A stretch of 64,000 nucleotides of DNA from Vibrio thalassae. Its GTDB lineage: Bacteria; Pseudomonadota; Gammaproteobacteria; Enterobacterales; Vibrionaceae. The position numbers were made by a program, and so were the translations under genes. The notes beneath the pieces were generated by a model. That model did no database searches and was not told the DNA's origin. It saw nothing but the letters and a program-made list of their open reading frames with translations. The stretch covers positions 19,371 through 83,370 of the forward strand of contig NZ_OANU01000010.1 in the NCBI RefSeq assembly GCF_900089835.1. Reading direction: 5' to 3'. Below are positions 1 through 8,894 of this stretch, piece by piece; the stretch's first letter is position 1; each line of letters opens with the position of its first letter.

Positions 1-624
1 TCAGAATCGGGTGAAAAGCTAAAAAATGCGATGAATCGTCGTGGTCTTCAAGGTCTAGCGTTTTGGCATAATGGCATGAAACAAATGTCTGCCAACAAAC
101 CATTATTACTACCAGAAGATGCAAAGGATCTAAAATTCCGAGTGCAAGCGTCTGACGTTTTAGTTGCTCAGTTTGAACAACTAGGGGCGAACCCACAGAA
201 AATGTCTTTTAAAGAGGTGTATGGCGGCCTGCAAACTAAGGTTATCGATGGTCAAGAAAATACTTGGTCGAATATCTATGGCAAGAAGTTCTTTGAAGTA
301 CAAGACGGCGTGACAGAGACCAATCACGGTATCCTTGATTATCTTGTCGTGACTTCAAAAGAGTTCTGGGATGGTATGCCGGATGACACTCGTGAGCAAT
401 TTGCACAGATTCTAAAAGAAGTGACAGAGACTCGTAATTCTGAGTCGAGTAAAGTCAACCTCGCTAACAAAAACAACATTGTTGAAGCTGGTGGTGTAGT
501 GCGTACGTTGACTCCTGAGCAACGTCAGCAATGGGTTCAAGCGTTGCAACCTGTTTGGCAGAAGTTTGAGAAAGATATTGGCTCAGATCTGATTGACGCA
601 GCTCAAGCGTCAAACCAACAATAA
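1..624 (+). CDS. dctP: TRAP transporter solute-binding protein DctP (5' truncated by window edge)
   Basis: Periplasmic substrate-binding subunit of a tripartite ATP-independent transporter for C4-dicarboxylates. The reading frame is open from base 1, so the N-terminus and signal peptide lie outside the window and about 207 C-terminal residues are present. Typical DctP features seen are the KVIDGQENTWSNIYGKKF stretch followed by TNHGILDYLV. The membrane subunits dctQ and dctM follow on the same strand, and the dctBD sensor-regulator pair lies just beyond on the other strand, which supports a dicarboxylate rather than a sialic-acid TRAP system. A hairpin separates it from dctQ. The substrate is inferred from family and neighbours only. 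Confidence 0.93.
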   Translation, partial: SESGEKLKNAMNRRGLQGLAFWHNGMKQMSANKPLLLPEDAKDLKFRVQASDVLVAQFEQLGANPQKMSFKEVYGGLQTKVIDGQENTWSNIYGKKFFEVQDGVTETNHGILDYLVVTSKEFWDGMPDDTREQFAQILKEVTETRNSESSKVNLANKNNIVEAGGVVRTLTPEQRQQWVQALQPVWQKFEKDIGSDLIDAAQASNQQ

Positions 625-643
625 TCTCACACTCATAACGAGG

Positions 644-664
644 GGCCTCACGGGAAGTGGGGCC
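644..664 (+). other. Intercistronic hairpin between dctP and dctQ
   Basis: GGCCTCAC (644-651) pairs with GTGGGGCC (657-664) around a GGGAA loop, with one G-U pair. No T-run follows. Such hairpins after a binding-protein gene usually protect its mRNA, so the binding protein is made in excess over the membrane subunits. Confidence 0.55.
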
Positions 665-694
665 TAACCTCCTGTCCCTACTATTACAAAAGCG

Positions 695-1357
695 ATGTAT
701 CACATGGAACAGTCTGTTATCTCTCGTATTGGTAAAGTTACCGATGCTTTTGAAGAAACCTTGATTGCTTTCTTTCTAGGCGCGATGACGTTACTGACTT
801 TTGCTAACGTTATCTCTCGTTACGTATTTAACGATAATATTCTTTGGGCTCTTGAACTTACCGTATTTATGTTTGCCTGGATGGTGCTTGTCGGCGCCTC
901 TTATGGAGTAAAGAAACATTTCCATATCGGTGTTGATGTTGTCATCAATATGGTCTTAGAAGACAAGCGCAAACTTTTTGCTATCGTCTCAGTATTATCT
1001 TGTTTAGCCTTCTCTATCCTGTTGTTGATCGGTTCATGGAACTATTGGTATCCGTTCGCTACCGAACGTGCGTGGTATGAAACCGATGATATTCCTATGC
1101 CCGAAATGTTGCAGTTTTTAGCTGACTGGCTCAATGAGGGTGAACGTTACGAAAAACTACCGCGCTTTATTCCTTATATGGCCTTACCAATTGGTATGGC
1201 ACTACTCACATTTAGATTCACTCAGGCAGCGTATCAGATCATGACGGGCAAATTGGATCGTCTGATCGCAGGTCATGAAGCTGAAGAAGATCTAGAAGCG
1301 TTAAAAGCGGACATGCAAGACAACGCGTTTGACAGTGTTAAAGACAAGGATAAATAA
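695..1357 (+). CDS. dctQ: TRAP transporter small permease DctQ
   Basis: Small membrane subunit of the TRAP dicarboxylate transporter, about 220 residues. Hydrophobic segments near residues 20-45, 50-70, 90-115 and 150-170 fit the four-helix DctQ fold. The NVISRYVFN motif and the WALELTVFMFAWMVLVG stretch are characteristic of the family. A second in-frame ATG at 704 is an equally possible start, because neither has a strong ribosome binding site. The stop lies two bases before dctM, indicating translational coupling. The charged C-terminal tail (EAEEDLEALKADMQDN) is longer than in many homologues. Confidence 0.92.
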   Translation: MYHMEQSVISRIGKVTDAFEETLIAFFLGAMTLLTFANVISRYVFNDNILWALELTVFMFAWMVLVGASYGVKKHFHIGVDVVINMVLEDKRKLFAIVSVLSCLAFSILLLIGSWNYWYPFATERAWYETDDIPMPEMLQFLADWLNEGERYEKLPRFIPYMALPIGMALLTFRFTQAAYQIMTGKLDRLIAGHEAEEDLEALKADMQDNAFDSVKDKDK

Positions 1358-1359
1358 GC

Positions 1360-2721
1360 ATGGATATTCTATTACTCTTTTTAATGGTGGTAGGCTTCAT
1401 GCTAATTGGCGTGCCTATTGCCGTGTCACTGGGATTGTCCAGTATCTTGTTCCTACTAATGCACTCGGACGCATCGTTAGCATCTGTAGCGCAAACCTTG
1501 TTTAACGCCTTTGCTGGCCACTATACGTTACTTGCAATTCCATTCTTTATTCTCGCATCAAGCTTTATGTCAACGGGTGGTGTGGCGAAGCGGATCATTC
1601 GCTTTGCGATAGCTATGGTTGGTTGGTTCCGAGGCGGTCTAGCCATGGCGTCGGTAGTGGCATGTATGATGTTTGCCGCGCTATCTGGCTCATCACCTGC
1701 TACGGTCGTTGCGATTGGTAGTATTGTTATCGCAGGTATGATCAAAAATGGCTATACCAAAGAGTTTGCGGCAGGGGTTATTTGTAATGCCGGTACACTA
1801 GGGATTTTGATCCCACCTTCCATCGTTATGGTGGTGTACGCTGCAGCAACAGATGTGTCGGTAGGTCGTATGTTCTTAGGTGGTGTTATTCCAGGGTTGC
1901 TCGCCGGTTTAATGTTAATGGTAGCGATCTACATAGCTGCAACCGTGAAAGGTTTGCCCAAGCAACCATTTGTCGGTTGGAAGGAAGTGTTCGACTCCGC
2001 TCGTGAGGCAAGTTGGGGCTTGTTACTAGTGGTGATTATTCTTGGCGGTATTTATGGTGGCGTATTTACACCTACAGAAGCGGCTGCGGTTGCTGCTGTC
2101 TATTCGTTTTTGATTGCCAATTTTATTTACAAAGACATGGGGCCATTTGCTGATAAGGAAAATCGCAAGCCAGCCCTTGTTAAAGTGTTCCAAGCTTTTG
2201 TTCATAAAGATACCAAGCATACGTTGTTTGAAGCTGGAAAACTGACCATCATGCTTCTGTTTATCATTGCCAATGCTTTGATTCTTAAGCATGTGTTAAC
2301 CGAAGAACGCATTCCTCAAATGATAACGGAATCAATGCTTTCAGCGGGTCTTGGCCCAATTACCTTTCTTATTGTGGTCAACGTTTTACTGCTTATCGGC
2401 GGTCAGTTCATGGAGCCGTCGGGCTTATTGATCATCGTTGCACCCTTGGTGTTCCCAATTGCTATTGCGTTAGGTATCGACCCCATTCACCTTGGCATTA
2501 TGATGGTAGTGAACATGGAAATTGGGATGATAACACCACCGGTCGGGCTCAATCTCTTCGTGACCGCTGGGGTGGCGAAAATGTCGATGATGGGTGTGGT
2601 GAAAGCGGCATTGCCTTGGGTCGCGGTGATGTTCCTATTCTTAATCATCGTTACTTACGTTCCGTGGGTGTCAACGTGGCTTCCGACCACATTAATGGGG
2701 CCGGAGATCATTACCAAGTAA
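1360..2721 (+). CDS. dctM: TRAP transporter large permease DctM
   Basis: Large membrane subunit (453 residues) that forms the ion-coupled translocation channel for dicarboxylates. Multiple hydrophobic segments span the whole length. Family signatures include ALSGSSPATVVAIGS near residue 107, GTLGILIPPSI near 145 and GMITPPVGLN near 390. It is the last gene of the dctPQM operon. A hairpin just after the stop has its T-tract on the opposite strand, so no plus-strand terminator is evident. Confidence 0.95.
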   Translation: MDILLLFLMVVGFMLIGVPIAVSLGLSSILFLLMHSDASLASVAQTLFNAFAGHYTLLAIPFFILASSFMSTGGVAKRIIRFAIAMVGWFRGGLAMASVVACMMFAALSGSSPATVVAIGSIVIAGMIKNGYTKEFAAGVICNAGTLGILIPPSIVMVVYAAATDVSVGRMFLGGVIPGLLAGLMLMVAIYIAATVKGLPKQPFVGWKEVFDSAREASWGLLLVVIILGGIYGGVFTPTEAAAVAAVYSFLIANFIYKDMGPFADKENRKPALVKVFQAFVHKDTKHTLFEAGKLTIMLLFIIANALILKHVLTEERIPQMITESMLSAGLGPITFLIVVNVLLLIGGQFMEPSGLLIIVAPLVFPIAIALGIDPIHLGIMMVVNMEIGMITPPVGLNLFVTAGVAKMSMMGVVKAALPWVAVMFLFLIIVTYVPWVSTWLPTTLMGPEIITK

Positions 2722-2734
2722 CCTCTGACTCACG

Positions 2735-2763
2735 AAAAAAAGAGGAGGTCGTTAGACCTCCTC
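2735..2763 (-). terminator. Rho-independent terminator of the small minus-strand gene
   Basis: GAGGAGGTC (2742-2750) and GACCTCCTC (2755-2763) form a 9-bp stem with a four-base loop. Read on the minus strand it is followed by a run of seven T. The loop contains the stop codon of the 62-residue gene, so the stem starts inside the coding sequence. Confidence 0.8.
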
Positions 2764-2940
2764 ATCGATATGCTTGATGTTCTGCGTTCTTGGATCTGGC
2801 TGAGAGCGTCGATCATAAAAAACACGTCTACTCTGTTTTTTCCTTCTGTCTACTGTTTCGCTGGTGCGATGCTCAACATAAAAAATACCATCGATTTCTA
2901 CCGTATCAGAAATTAAGGGAACCTTCGTTTTTTCGCCCAT
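2752..2940 (-). CDS. Small hypothetical protein, 62 residues
   Basis: I do not recognise a named family. The product is short, highly charged and soluble, with an arginine-rich centre (DRRKKQSRRVFYDRR) and an acidic end (HIDEEV). Support for a real gene is a good ribosome binding site (AGGGAGA, seven bases before the ATG) and a terminator fused to its stop codon. It sits between the convergent dctM and dctD genes, with no obvious functional link to dicarboxylate uptake. Confidence 0.6.
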   Translation of the reverse strand: MGEKTKVPLISDTVEIDGIFYVEHRTSETVDRRKKQSRRVFYDRRSQPDPRTQNIKHIDEEV

Positions 2941-3036
2941 AATTGTCTCCCTACGTGTTCTTATACTTAATTGCTATGCAACTTACTGTCTATATAATTT
3001 CAGTATAGGAGACTTAGCTCACACTTCTACAGTAAT

Positions 3037-4383
3037 TTAGTAGGTGCTTTTATAAGACTCCTTAATAAGTTGATATTTCTGCATTTTATCGTACAAAGTT
3101 TTTCTTGGGATGTTGAGCTTCGTCATCGTAGCTTTGATACTTCCGTTAGTTTCACTAAGGGCCTGCTCAATGACATTCTTCTCAAATAAATTTACCTGCT
3201 CAGCAAGTGATTGAGCATCGTCGTTCTCTCCTGGCGTAGGCGTACCTGCTTGGATTTTGCCAAGTAATACAAAACGTTCTGCGCAATTTCTCAGTTCTCT
3301 AACGTTTCCTGGCCAATCATGGCCAATCAACTGACTCAATTGTTGAGCAGATAAAGCGTTGGCCGTTTTTCCATAGCGAGATGCGGCGACCAGTTGAAAA
3401 TGGTGAAACAAAGAGGCGATGTCATCTTTGCGATCTCTTAATGGTGGTAAATCAAGTGTGACGATATTTAGTCGGTAATAAAGATCCTGCCGAAAGTTAC
3501 CATCCAGAGAGGCTTGGTTTAGATCGGTTTTTGTGGCAGCAATAACCCGTATGTTTAAGGGTATCAGGGTGTTAGAGCCAATACGTTCAATGGCACGTTC
3601 TTGTAAGACTCTCAACAATCTAATCTGTGCTTGCTGGGGCATAGACTCTATTTCATCAAGAAATAACGTGCCGCCATTTGCATGCTCAAATTTACCAATA
3701 CGCGTGCTTTCTGCACCGGTAAATGCGCCCTTTTCATGGCCGTACAACTCACTTTCAATCAAGTTTTCAGGAACTGCGCCACAGTTTACCGCGACGAAAT
3801 TCCCTTCTTTTCTTGAGCTTTGTTCATGCAAAGAGCGCGCAACCAATTCTTTACCTGTGCCCGTTTCCCCAAATAACAAGATATCAGCATCGGTATCAGC
3901 AACCACAGAAATAGTAGAGCGTAGCTCTTGAATGACCTGAGTGTCACCGATAATTCTTGGGCCAAGGGTTTGACTTGCCTTTAGTGAACGTTTGAGGCGT
4001 TCATTTTCAAGGGTAAGTTGTCGCTTCTCTATCGCTCGCTGCGTGATTTCGATAAGACGTTCGGCAGAGAAGGGTTTCTCGATAAAATCATAGGCGCCAT
4101 CTTGAATGGCTTGAACCGCCATAGAGATATCACCGTGTCCTGTGATGAGGATTACTGGGATATTTTGGTAGTGATGAGTAACGGTATTGAGCAGATCTAG
4201 ACCTGATAACCCGGGTAAACGAATATCGGAAATAATGGCGAGTGGTCGCTCATTGTGTTTTAGACACAACAGCGCCTCTTCTACCGATGAGAAGAATTGT
4301 GCATCAATATCGGCGAGTTCGAAGCTCTGCTGTAACGCGGCTCTAATATCATCATCGTCATCAATAAAAAATACGTAGCTCAT
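3037..4383 (-). CDS. dctD: C4-dicarboxylate response regulator DctD, sigma-54 activator
   Basis: Cytoplasmic NtrC-family activator of 448 residues. An N-terminal receiver domain carries the acidic pocket DDDD at 8-11 and the phosphoacceptor Asp in ISDIRLPG (D53). The central AAA+ domain has Walker A GETGTGKE, the sigma-54 contact loop GAFTGA and Walker B GTLFLDE. A Fis-type helix-turn-helix (GSIKATMTKLNIPRKTLYDK) ends the protein. It starts three bases after the dctB stop, so both are co-transcribed. By family knowledge it would activate a sigma-54 promoter of dctPQM; that promoter lies outside the window. Confidence 0.95.
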   Translation of the reverse strand: MSYVFFIDDDDDIRAALQQSFELADIDAQFFSSVEEALLCLKHNERPLAIISDIRLPGLSGLDLLNTVTHHYQNIPVILITGHGDISMAVQAIQDGAYDFIEKPFSAERLIEITQRAIEKRQLTLENERLKRSLKASQTLGPRIIGDTQVIQELRSTISVVADTDADILLFGETGTGKELVARSLHEQSSRKEGNFVAVNCGAVPENLIESELYGHEKGAFTGAESTRIGKFEHANGGTLFLDEIESMPQQAQIRLLRVLQERAIERIGSNTLIPLNIRVIAATKTDLNQASLDGNFRQDLYYRLNIVTLDLPPLRDRKDDIASLFHHFQLVAASRYGKTANALSAQQLSQLIGHDWPGNVRELRNCAERFVLLGKIQAGTPTPGENDDAQSLAEQVNLFEKNVIEQALSETNGSIKATMTKLNIPRKTLYDKMQKYQLIKESYKSTY

Positions 4384-4386
4384 CGC

Positions 4387-6177
4387 TTAGTCCTTGTCCG
4401 TATGAGTACAAATTGGCAATTCGACCGAAAAACGCGCACCGCCTAACGGAGAGCGGGCAACGCGAATCTTGCCGTTTAAATTTTGGATAATTTGTTGTGA
4501 GATAGACAGCCCTAATCCTAACCCGTTGTCCTTTGTGGTATAGAAGGGCTCAAACAGCTCGGCAACAGAGTTTCCATCCAGTCCTGGCCCTGAATCATCA
4601 ATATGAATGGTTACCTTGGTTTGACCTTGCTCTATCGCTAATACCAGGTGTTTCTCATTATGATTGTGCATGGCTTGAATAGCATTCGTCAGTAAGTTGA
4701 TGAGCACTTGTTCCACTTGAATTGGATTGATATGTACCAAGATATCTTGTTGCTTGATGTTGCACTCCAGTGTGACCTGATGGCTTTTGAGTTGTGGCTG
4801 AATCAACTCAATGGTCGAATATATGACCGGAGCAAGCTGGACTTGGCTTAACTCATTGGCGTCACTTCGTTTGGCAAAAGATTTCAATTGTTGGCTTATT
4901 TTTGCCATCCGCTCTGTCAATACCACGATACGTTCTAGATTTTCTCGTGCACGGTCAACTCTGTTTTTATCAATAAAACGCTGGCCGTTTTCTGCAAAAC
5001 TGAGAATAGCGGCTAAAGGATTATTGAGTTCATGGCTAATACTGGCGGACATCTGTCCTAAAACGGCTAACTTTGCCGCCTGAATAAGTTCGTCATGAGC
5101 TTGCCTCAACGCTCTTTCTGTTTTCACTCTTTCATCGATTTCGAGATGCAGTTCAGATGTACGTTCCATCACCAAATATTCAAGCTTTTGTTTGGCTTCG
5201 GCTTGTACCTGCTCGATTTGGCGATGACGGTAACGTCGCGTCTCTATTAGTGCCACGATTAGGTAAAGAGTGATAAAAACGAGCGTTAAGACGCTAATAA
5301 AGCCGAAAAGCTTAATATAAAGTGTTGAAAGGGGGGTCAACACCCGCAAAATGAGATTTGGAATGCCAGACTCACGTTGTGTAACGAGGTAGTGTTTGGT
5401 CAATAAGTTGCCTGCAGGATTGGTCAATTGAGAGGACGGGTCAGAAAGGTTACCAATAAACCCTAAGCTGCGAATATTGGTTTCTAGATATTGCCTTGAC
5501 TGCCGAATGAGGCGCAAGGTTTGTGGCTCCAACAGGGATAGGCTTTTAAACAACCAACTAGGATTACTCGACATAAAAACCACATGGTTATTGTCGGTGG
5601 CAACATAAGTGCTGGTTTCACTTTGCCAATTTCGTTCAATCGATAACAAGTCCATTTTTACGACAATGACGCCAATGTGTTCCGCTGCGTATGTAACAGG
5701 GAACGAGTAGTAATAACCGCGCTGTCCAGACGTAGAGCCCAGCGCAAAATAGGTACTGCGACTGCCGTTGATGGCTTGCTGAAAATAAGGACGAAAAGCG
5801 AAGTTTTTACCAACAAAGGAGCGCTCAAGATCCCAGTTGCTAGAGGCGATAGTGTTGCCATAACGGTCAATGAGATAGGTGTCGGACGCTTGAATGATAC
5901 GGTTTGCTTTCTCAAGGTAGCGATTTGTGACCTCAATCTGTGCACTGTTTGTCGGTGACAATAACGCATCAACAGGCTCTTTATCTTGCGACAGCAGTTG
6001 GGGGATATGCCGATACTTGTCTAATTTACTATCAATGGTTTCTACAAAACGATTTAGCCAGTTGTTATGTTGTTCTTGGAGATCCGTGTAACTATGCTGC
6101 CAGTACCAATGGCCGCCTACTGTCGAGATAAAGACAAATAGGACAACAAAGCCTAGTAAAATCCGTTTCAATCGCAT
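4387..6177 (-). CDS. dctB: C4-dicarboxylate sensor histidine kinase DctB
   Basis: Inner-membrane sensor kinase of 596 residues. A transmembrane segment at about 7-22 and another near 285-310 enclose a periplasmic double-PAS-type sensor region with the RYGNTIASSNWD and GKNFAFRPYF motifs typical of DctB. A coiled-coil linker follows, then the H-box SISHELNNPLAAILSF (phosphoacceptor H382), and N/G boxes (LLTNAIQA, DDSGPGLD, GLGLGLSIS). It phosphorylates DctD in response to dicarboxylates. The start has a GGGG-type ribosome binding site and lies next to a short tandem duplication. Confidence 0.94.
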   Translation of the reverse strand: MRLKRILLGFVVLFVFISTVGGHWYWQHSYTDLQEQHNNWLNRFVETIDSKLDKYRHIPQLLSQDKEPVDALLSPTNSAQIEVTNRYLEKANRIIQASDTYLIDRYGNTIASSNWDLERSFVGKNFAFRPYFQQAINGSRSTYFALGSTSGQRGYYYSFPVTYAAEHIGVIVVKMDLLSIERNWQSETSTYVATDNNHVVFMSSNPSWLFKSLSLLEPQTLRLIRQSRQYLETNIRSLGFIGNLSDPSSQLTNPAGNLLTKHYLVTQRESGIPNLILRVLTPLSTLYIKLFGFISVLTLVFITLYLIVALIETRRYRHRQIEQVQAEAKQKLEYLVMERTSELHLEIDERVKTERALRQAHDELIQAAKLAVLGQMSASISHELNNPLAAILSFAENGQRFIDKNRVDRARENLERIVVLTERMAKISQQLKSFAKRSDANELSQVQLAPVIYSTIELIQPQLKSHQVTLECNIKQQDILVHINPIQVEQVLINLLTNAIQAMHNHNEKHLVLAIEQGQTKVTIHIDDSGPGLDGNSVAELFEPFYTTKDNGLGLGLSISQQIIQNLNGKIRVARSPLGGARFSVELPICTHTDKD

Positions 6178-6182
6178 CGTCG

Positions 6183-6207
6183 AACCCCAACGTTAAACCC
6201 CAACGTT
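6183..6207. repeat. Short tandem duplication upstream of dctB
   Basis: AACCCCAACGTT occurs at 6183-6194 and again at 6196-6207, a 13-base tandem unit directly before the dctB start. On the minus strand it gives two GGGGTT blocks, of which the nearer serves as the ribosome binding site. Confidence 0.7.
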
Positions 6208-6252
6208 TCAATGTGTCGCTTGAGAGTATAGGTTAACGAATTTGGGTGTTTT

Positions 6253-6426
6253 ATGGCAAAAAAGTTACAAGAACTGAGAGGTAAAAGCGCCGTAAAACAA
6301 GAGCAAGATCTCTTTTTTCACCATTCACCAAAAAAAGCCCTTCACTCTCTTGAAAAAGCCGATATTGTCCCCATTTCAAGTTGGAATCGGTTGAAAACGT
6401 CATTGTTGAACGTTTTCTTAGAGTAA
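6253..6426 (+). CDS. Possible small basic protein, 57 residues
   Basis: ATG at 6253 opens a 57-codon frame beginning MAKKLQELRGKSAVKQEQD and ending SLLNVFLE. The composition is lysine-rich with a protein-like alternation of polar and hydrophobic residues, and a proline-ended HHSPKKALHSLEKADIVP middle. I recognise no family. The ribosome binding site is weak (only GGGTG before the start), and no terminator follows. The other strand is also partly open here, so this could be chance. It lies between divergent dctB and tig. Confidence 0.35.
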   Translation: MAKKLQELRGKSAVKQEQDLFFHHSPKKALHSLEKADIVPISSWNRLKTSLLNVFLE

Positions 6427-6737
6427 TTAGAGACAAAACCACCGATTGACCCGAGTTCGACTCGACAGGGTAGGCGGAGATCGCTAGAATGTCGCGTCTG
6501 AAATTTTGTCCTGAGACTAATCAGAGATGCCTTTGAGGCTGTCAATTCAGCCCGATGAAGACGTCACTCATTAGTCCGATAGCCAAGAGAGTCATGCAAT
6601 TGAAGCATGATTGACTGGTTATCGATGCTCACTTTAAAGAAGTGCCTATTGGTACTAACAAGGATGAAGCGGAAATATCCTCGTGATATGGATGCTCATA
6701 CGCTCAGCCAACACTGAGCCAAACTGAGGTTTATACA
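6427..6737 (+). promoter_or_regulatory. Leader region upstream of tig
   Basis: A 311-base stretch without a convincing gene. It must hold the tig promoter. A small hairpin GCTCAG (6702-6707) / CTGAGC (6714-6719) lies about 20 bases before the tig ATG, and a second GAGG-type ribosome binding site lies just after it. I see no tRNA or riboswitch here. Confidence 0.4.
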
Positions 6738-8042
6738 ATGCAAGTTACTGTTGAAACTCTAGAGGGCCTAGAGCGCCGTCTAAACATTACTGTTCCTGCT
6801 GCTAACATCGAAGACGCAGTGACAGCTGAACTACGCAACATCGCGAAAAACCGTCGTTTCGATGGTTTCCGTAAAGGTAAAGTACCAATGAAGATGGTTG
6901 CACAAATGTACGGCAAAGCAGTACGTCAAGACGTGATGGGTGAAGTTATGCAACGTCACTTCATCGAAGCAATCGTTTCTGAAAAAATCAACCCAGCTGG
7001 CGCGCCTACTTTCGCTCCTGTTGAAAACGAAGCTGGTAAAGATCTTGTTTTCACTGCGACTTTCGAAGTTTACCCAGAAGTAGAACTAAAGGGTCTAGAA
7101 AACATCGTTGTTGAAAAGCCAGCAACAGAAGTTAACGACGCAGACGTTGAAGAGATGATCGATACGCTACGCAAGCAGCAAGCAACTTGGGCTCAAGTTG
7201 AAGAAGCAGCTGAAGACGGTAAGCGTGTAACTATCGATTTCACTGGTTCAATCGACGGTGAAGAGTTTGAAGGCGGCAAAGCTGAGAACTTCCCTCTAGA
7301 AATGGGCGCTGGTCGCATGATCCCTGGTTTCGAAGACGGTATCCAAGGTAAGACTGCGGGTATGGAATTTGAAATCGACGTAAACTTCCCAGAAGATTAC
7401 CACGCTGAAAACCTAAAAGGCAAAGCAGCCAAGTTCCTAATCAAAGTGAACAAAGTTGAAGCACGTGAACTTCCAGAAGTAAACGACGAGTTCGTTGCTA
7501 AGTTCGGTGTTACTGAAGGTGGCGTTGACGCTCTTAAAGCAGAAGTTCGTAAGAACATGGAGCGTGAGCTTAAGCAAGCAATTAAGAACCGCATCAAAGA
7601 GCAAGCGCTTAACGGTCTAGTTAAAGAAAACGACATCGACGCCCCAACTGCACTAATCGACCAAGAAATCGGTGCTCTACGTCAGCAAGCTGCACAACGC
7701 TTCGGTGGCAACCCAGAAGCTGCACAACAGCTTCCACGTGAGCTATTCGAAGAGCAAGCTAAGCGTCGCGTAGTAGTTGGCCTACTTCTAGGTGAAGTAA
7801 TCAAGTCTGAAGAGCTAGAAGCTAGCGATGAGAAAGTGAAAGAGCTTATCTCTGAAATGGCAACAGCTTACGAAGATCCATCAGAAGTTATCGCTTACTA
7901 CGAGCAAAACGAGCAAATGATGAACAACATGCGCAACGTTGCACTAGAAGAGCAAGCGATCGATGCAATTCTTGCTAAAGCACAGGTTTCTGATCAAGAA
8001 GTTAGCTTCAACGAGCTAATGAACCAACAGCCTGCAGCTTAA
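6738..8042 (+). CDS. tig: Trigger factor, ribosome-associated chaperone
   Basis: Ribosome-bound chaperone and peptidyl-prolyl isomerase that meets nascent chains at the exit tunnel; 434 residues, the normal length. The N-terminal domain carries the ribosome-binding loop [13 protein letters not shown] (about 38-50). The FKBP-type domain (about 150-245) contains [18 protein letters not shown] and [11 protein letters not shown]. The C-terminal helical chaperone arm completes it. A strong terminator separates it from clpP. Codon use is highly biased, as expected for an abundant protein. Confidence 0.98.
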   Translation: MQVTVETLEGLERRLNITVPAANIEDAVTAELRNIAKNRRFDGFRKGKVPMKMVAQMYGKAVRQDVMGEVMQRHFIEAIVSEKINPAGAPTFAPVENEAGKDLVFTATFEVYPEVELKGLENIVVEKPATEVNDADVEEMIDTLRKQQATWAQVEEAAEDGKRVTIDFTGSIDGEEFEGGKAENFPLEMGAGRMIPGFEDGIQGKTAGMEFEIDVNFPEDYHAENLKGKAAKFLIKVNKVEARELPEVNDEFVAKFGVTEGGVDALKAEVRKNMERELKQAIKNRIKEQALNGLVKENDIDAPTALIDQEIGALRQQAAQRFGGNPEAAQQLPRELFEEQAKRRVVVGLLLGEVIKSEELEASDEKVKELISEMATAYEDPSEVIAYYEQNEQMMNNMRNVALEEQAIDAILAKAQVSDQEVSFNELMNQQPAA

Positions 8043-8095
8043 TAAGCAATATCTTGTATAGAAGGTTGACTTAGAGTCGACTTCTCTGCTAACAA

Positions 8096-8133
8096 TGGTC
8101 CGTATGATGTTTATCATCCGGGCCATTTATTTT
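8096..8133 (+). terminator. Rho-independent terminator after tig
   Basis: TGGTCCG (8096-8102) pairs with CGGGCCA (8119-8125), with an inner ATGAT/ATCAT stem and GTTT loop, followed by TTTATTTT. It lies just upstream of the clpP ribosome binding site (AGGGA). Confidence 0.8.
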
Positions 8134-8147
8134 AGGGACATAAGAAT

Positions 8148-8771
8148 ATGAGCTACCAAGAAAAAAATGCAATGTCGCCAATTATGAACGCGCTAGTACC
8201 TATGGTGGTTGAACAAACTTCCCGTGGTGAACGCTCTTACGATATTTATTCGCGACTTCTAAAAGAACGAATCATTTTCTTGACTGGTCAAGTGGAAGAC
8301 AACATGGCGAACTTAATTGTTGCCCAAATGCTTTTCCTTGAATCAGAAAATCCTGACAAAGATATCTTCCTCTACATTAACTCACCTGGTGGTAGCGTAA
8401 CGGCTGGTATGTCGATTTACGATACTATGCAGTTTATCAAGCCTAATGTAAGCACGCTTTGTACTGGTCAAGCATGTTCGATGGGGGCCTTCCTACTTGC
8501 TGGTGGTGCACCCGGAAAACGTTTTGCTCTGCCTAATTCTCGCGTGATGATTCACCAACCACTAGGCGGTTTCCAAGGTCAGGCTTCAGACATTCAGATT
8601 CACGCACAAGAAATTCTGACGATCAAACAGAAGTTGAATAATCTATTGGCAGAACATACTGGTCAGCCTCTAGACGTTATCGAAAAAGATACTGACCGTG
8701 ACAACTTTATGTCAGCAGCACAAGCGGCTGAATACGGTATTATTGACGAAGTTTTAACCCATCGCGGTTAA
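8148..8771 (+). CDS. clpP: ATP-dependent Clp protease proteolytic subunit ClpP
   Basis: Serine protease that forms the double heptameric chamber used by ClpX and ClpA; 207 residues including a short propeptide. The catalytic triad is visible: S111 in [10 protein letters not shown]136 in MIHQPLGG and D185 in TDRDNFMS, matching the E. coli precursor numbering. A good ribosome binding site (AGGGA) precedes the ATG. clpX follows after 123 bases containing a long hairpin, so the two may be partly co-transcribed. Confidence 0.98.
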   Translation: MSYQEKNAMSPIMNALVPMVVEQTSRGERSYDIYSRLLKERIIFLTGQVEDNMANLIVAQMLFLESENPDKDIFLYINSPGGSVTAGMSIYDTMQFIKPNVSTLCTGQACSMGAFLLAGGAPGKRFALPNSRVMIHQPLGGFQGQASDIQIHAQEILTIKQKLNNLLAEHTGQPLDVIEKDTDRDNFMSAAQAAEYGIIDEVLTHRG

Positions 8772-8797
8772 TCGACAATCGTTTGAGTGACAATTGA

Positions 8798-8841
8798 CCG
8801 AATTGCTGCCCGTGAAAATCAAAATGGCGGGCGCAATTTGG
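8798..8841 (+). other. Long hairpin in the clpP-clpX intergenic region
   Basis: CCGAATTGC (8798-8806) plus GCCCG (8808-8812) pair with CGGGC (8828-8832) plus GCAATTTGG (8833-8841), giving about 14 base pairs with one bulged T. There is no T-run, so it is more likely an mRNA processing or partial attenuation element than a simple terminator. Confidence 0.55.
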
Positions 8842-8894
8842 TCTAAATTGATATACACTCAAATCATAGAAAGTAAAGGCTAAGAGGTTAGCGA

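Noticed and set aside
6440..6480. tRNA-like GTTCGACTC stretch upstream of tig
   Set aside because: No acceptor, D or anticodon stem could be formed around it.
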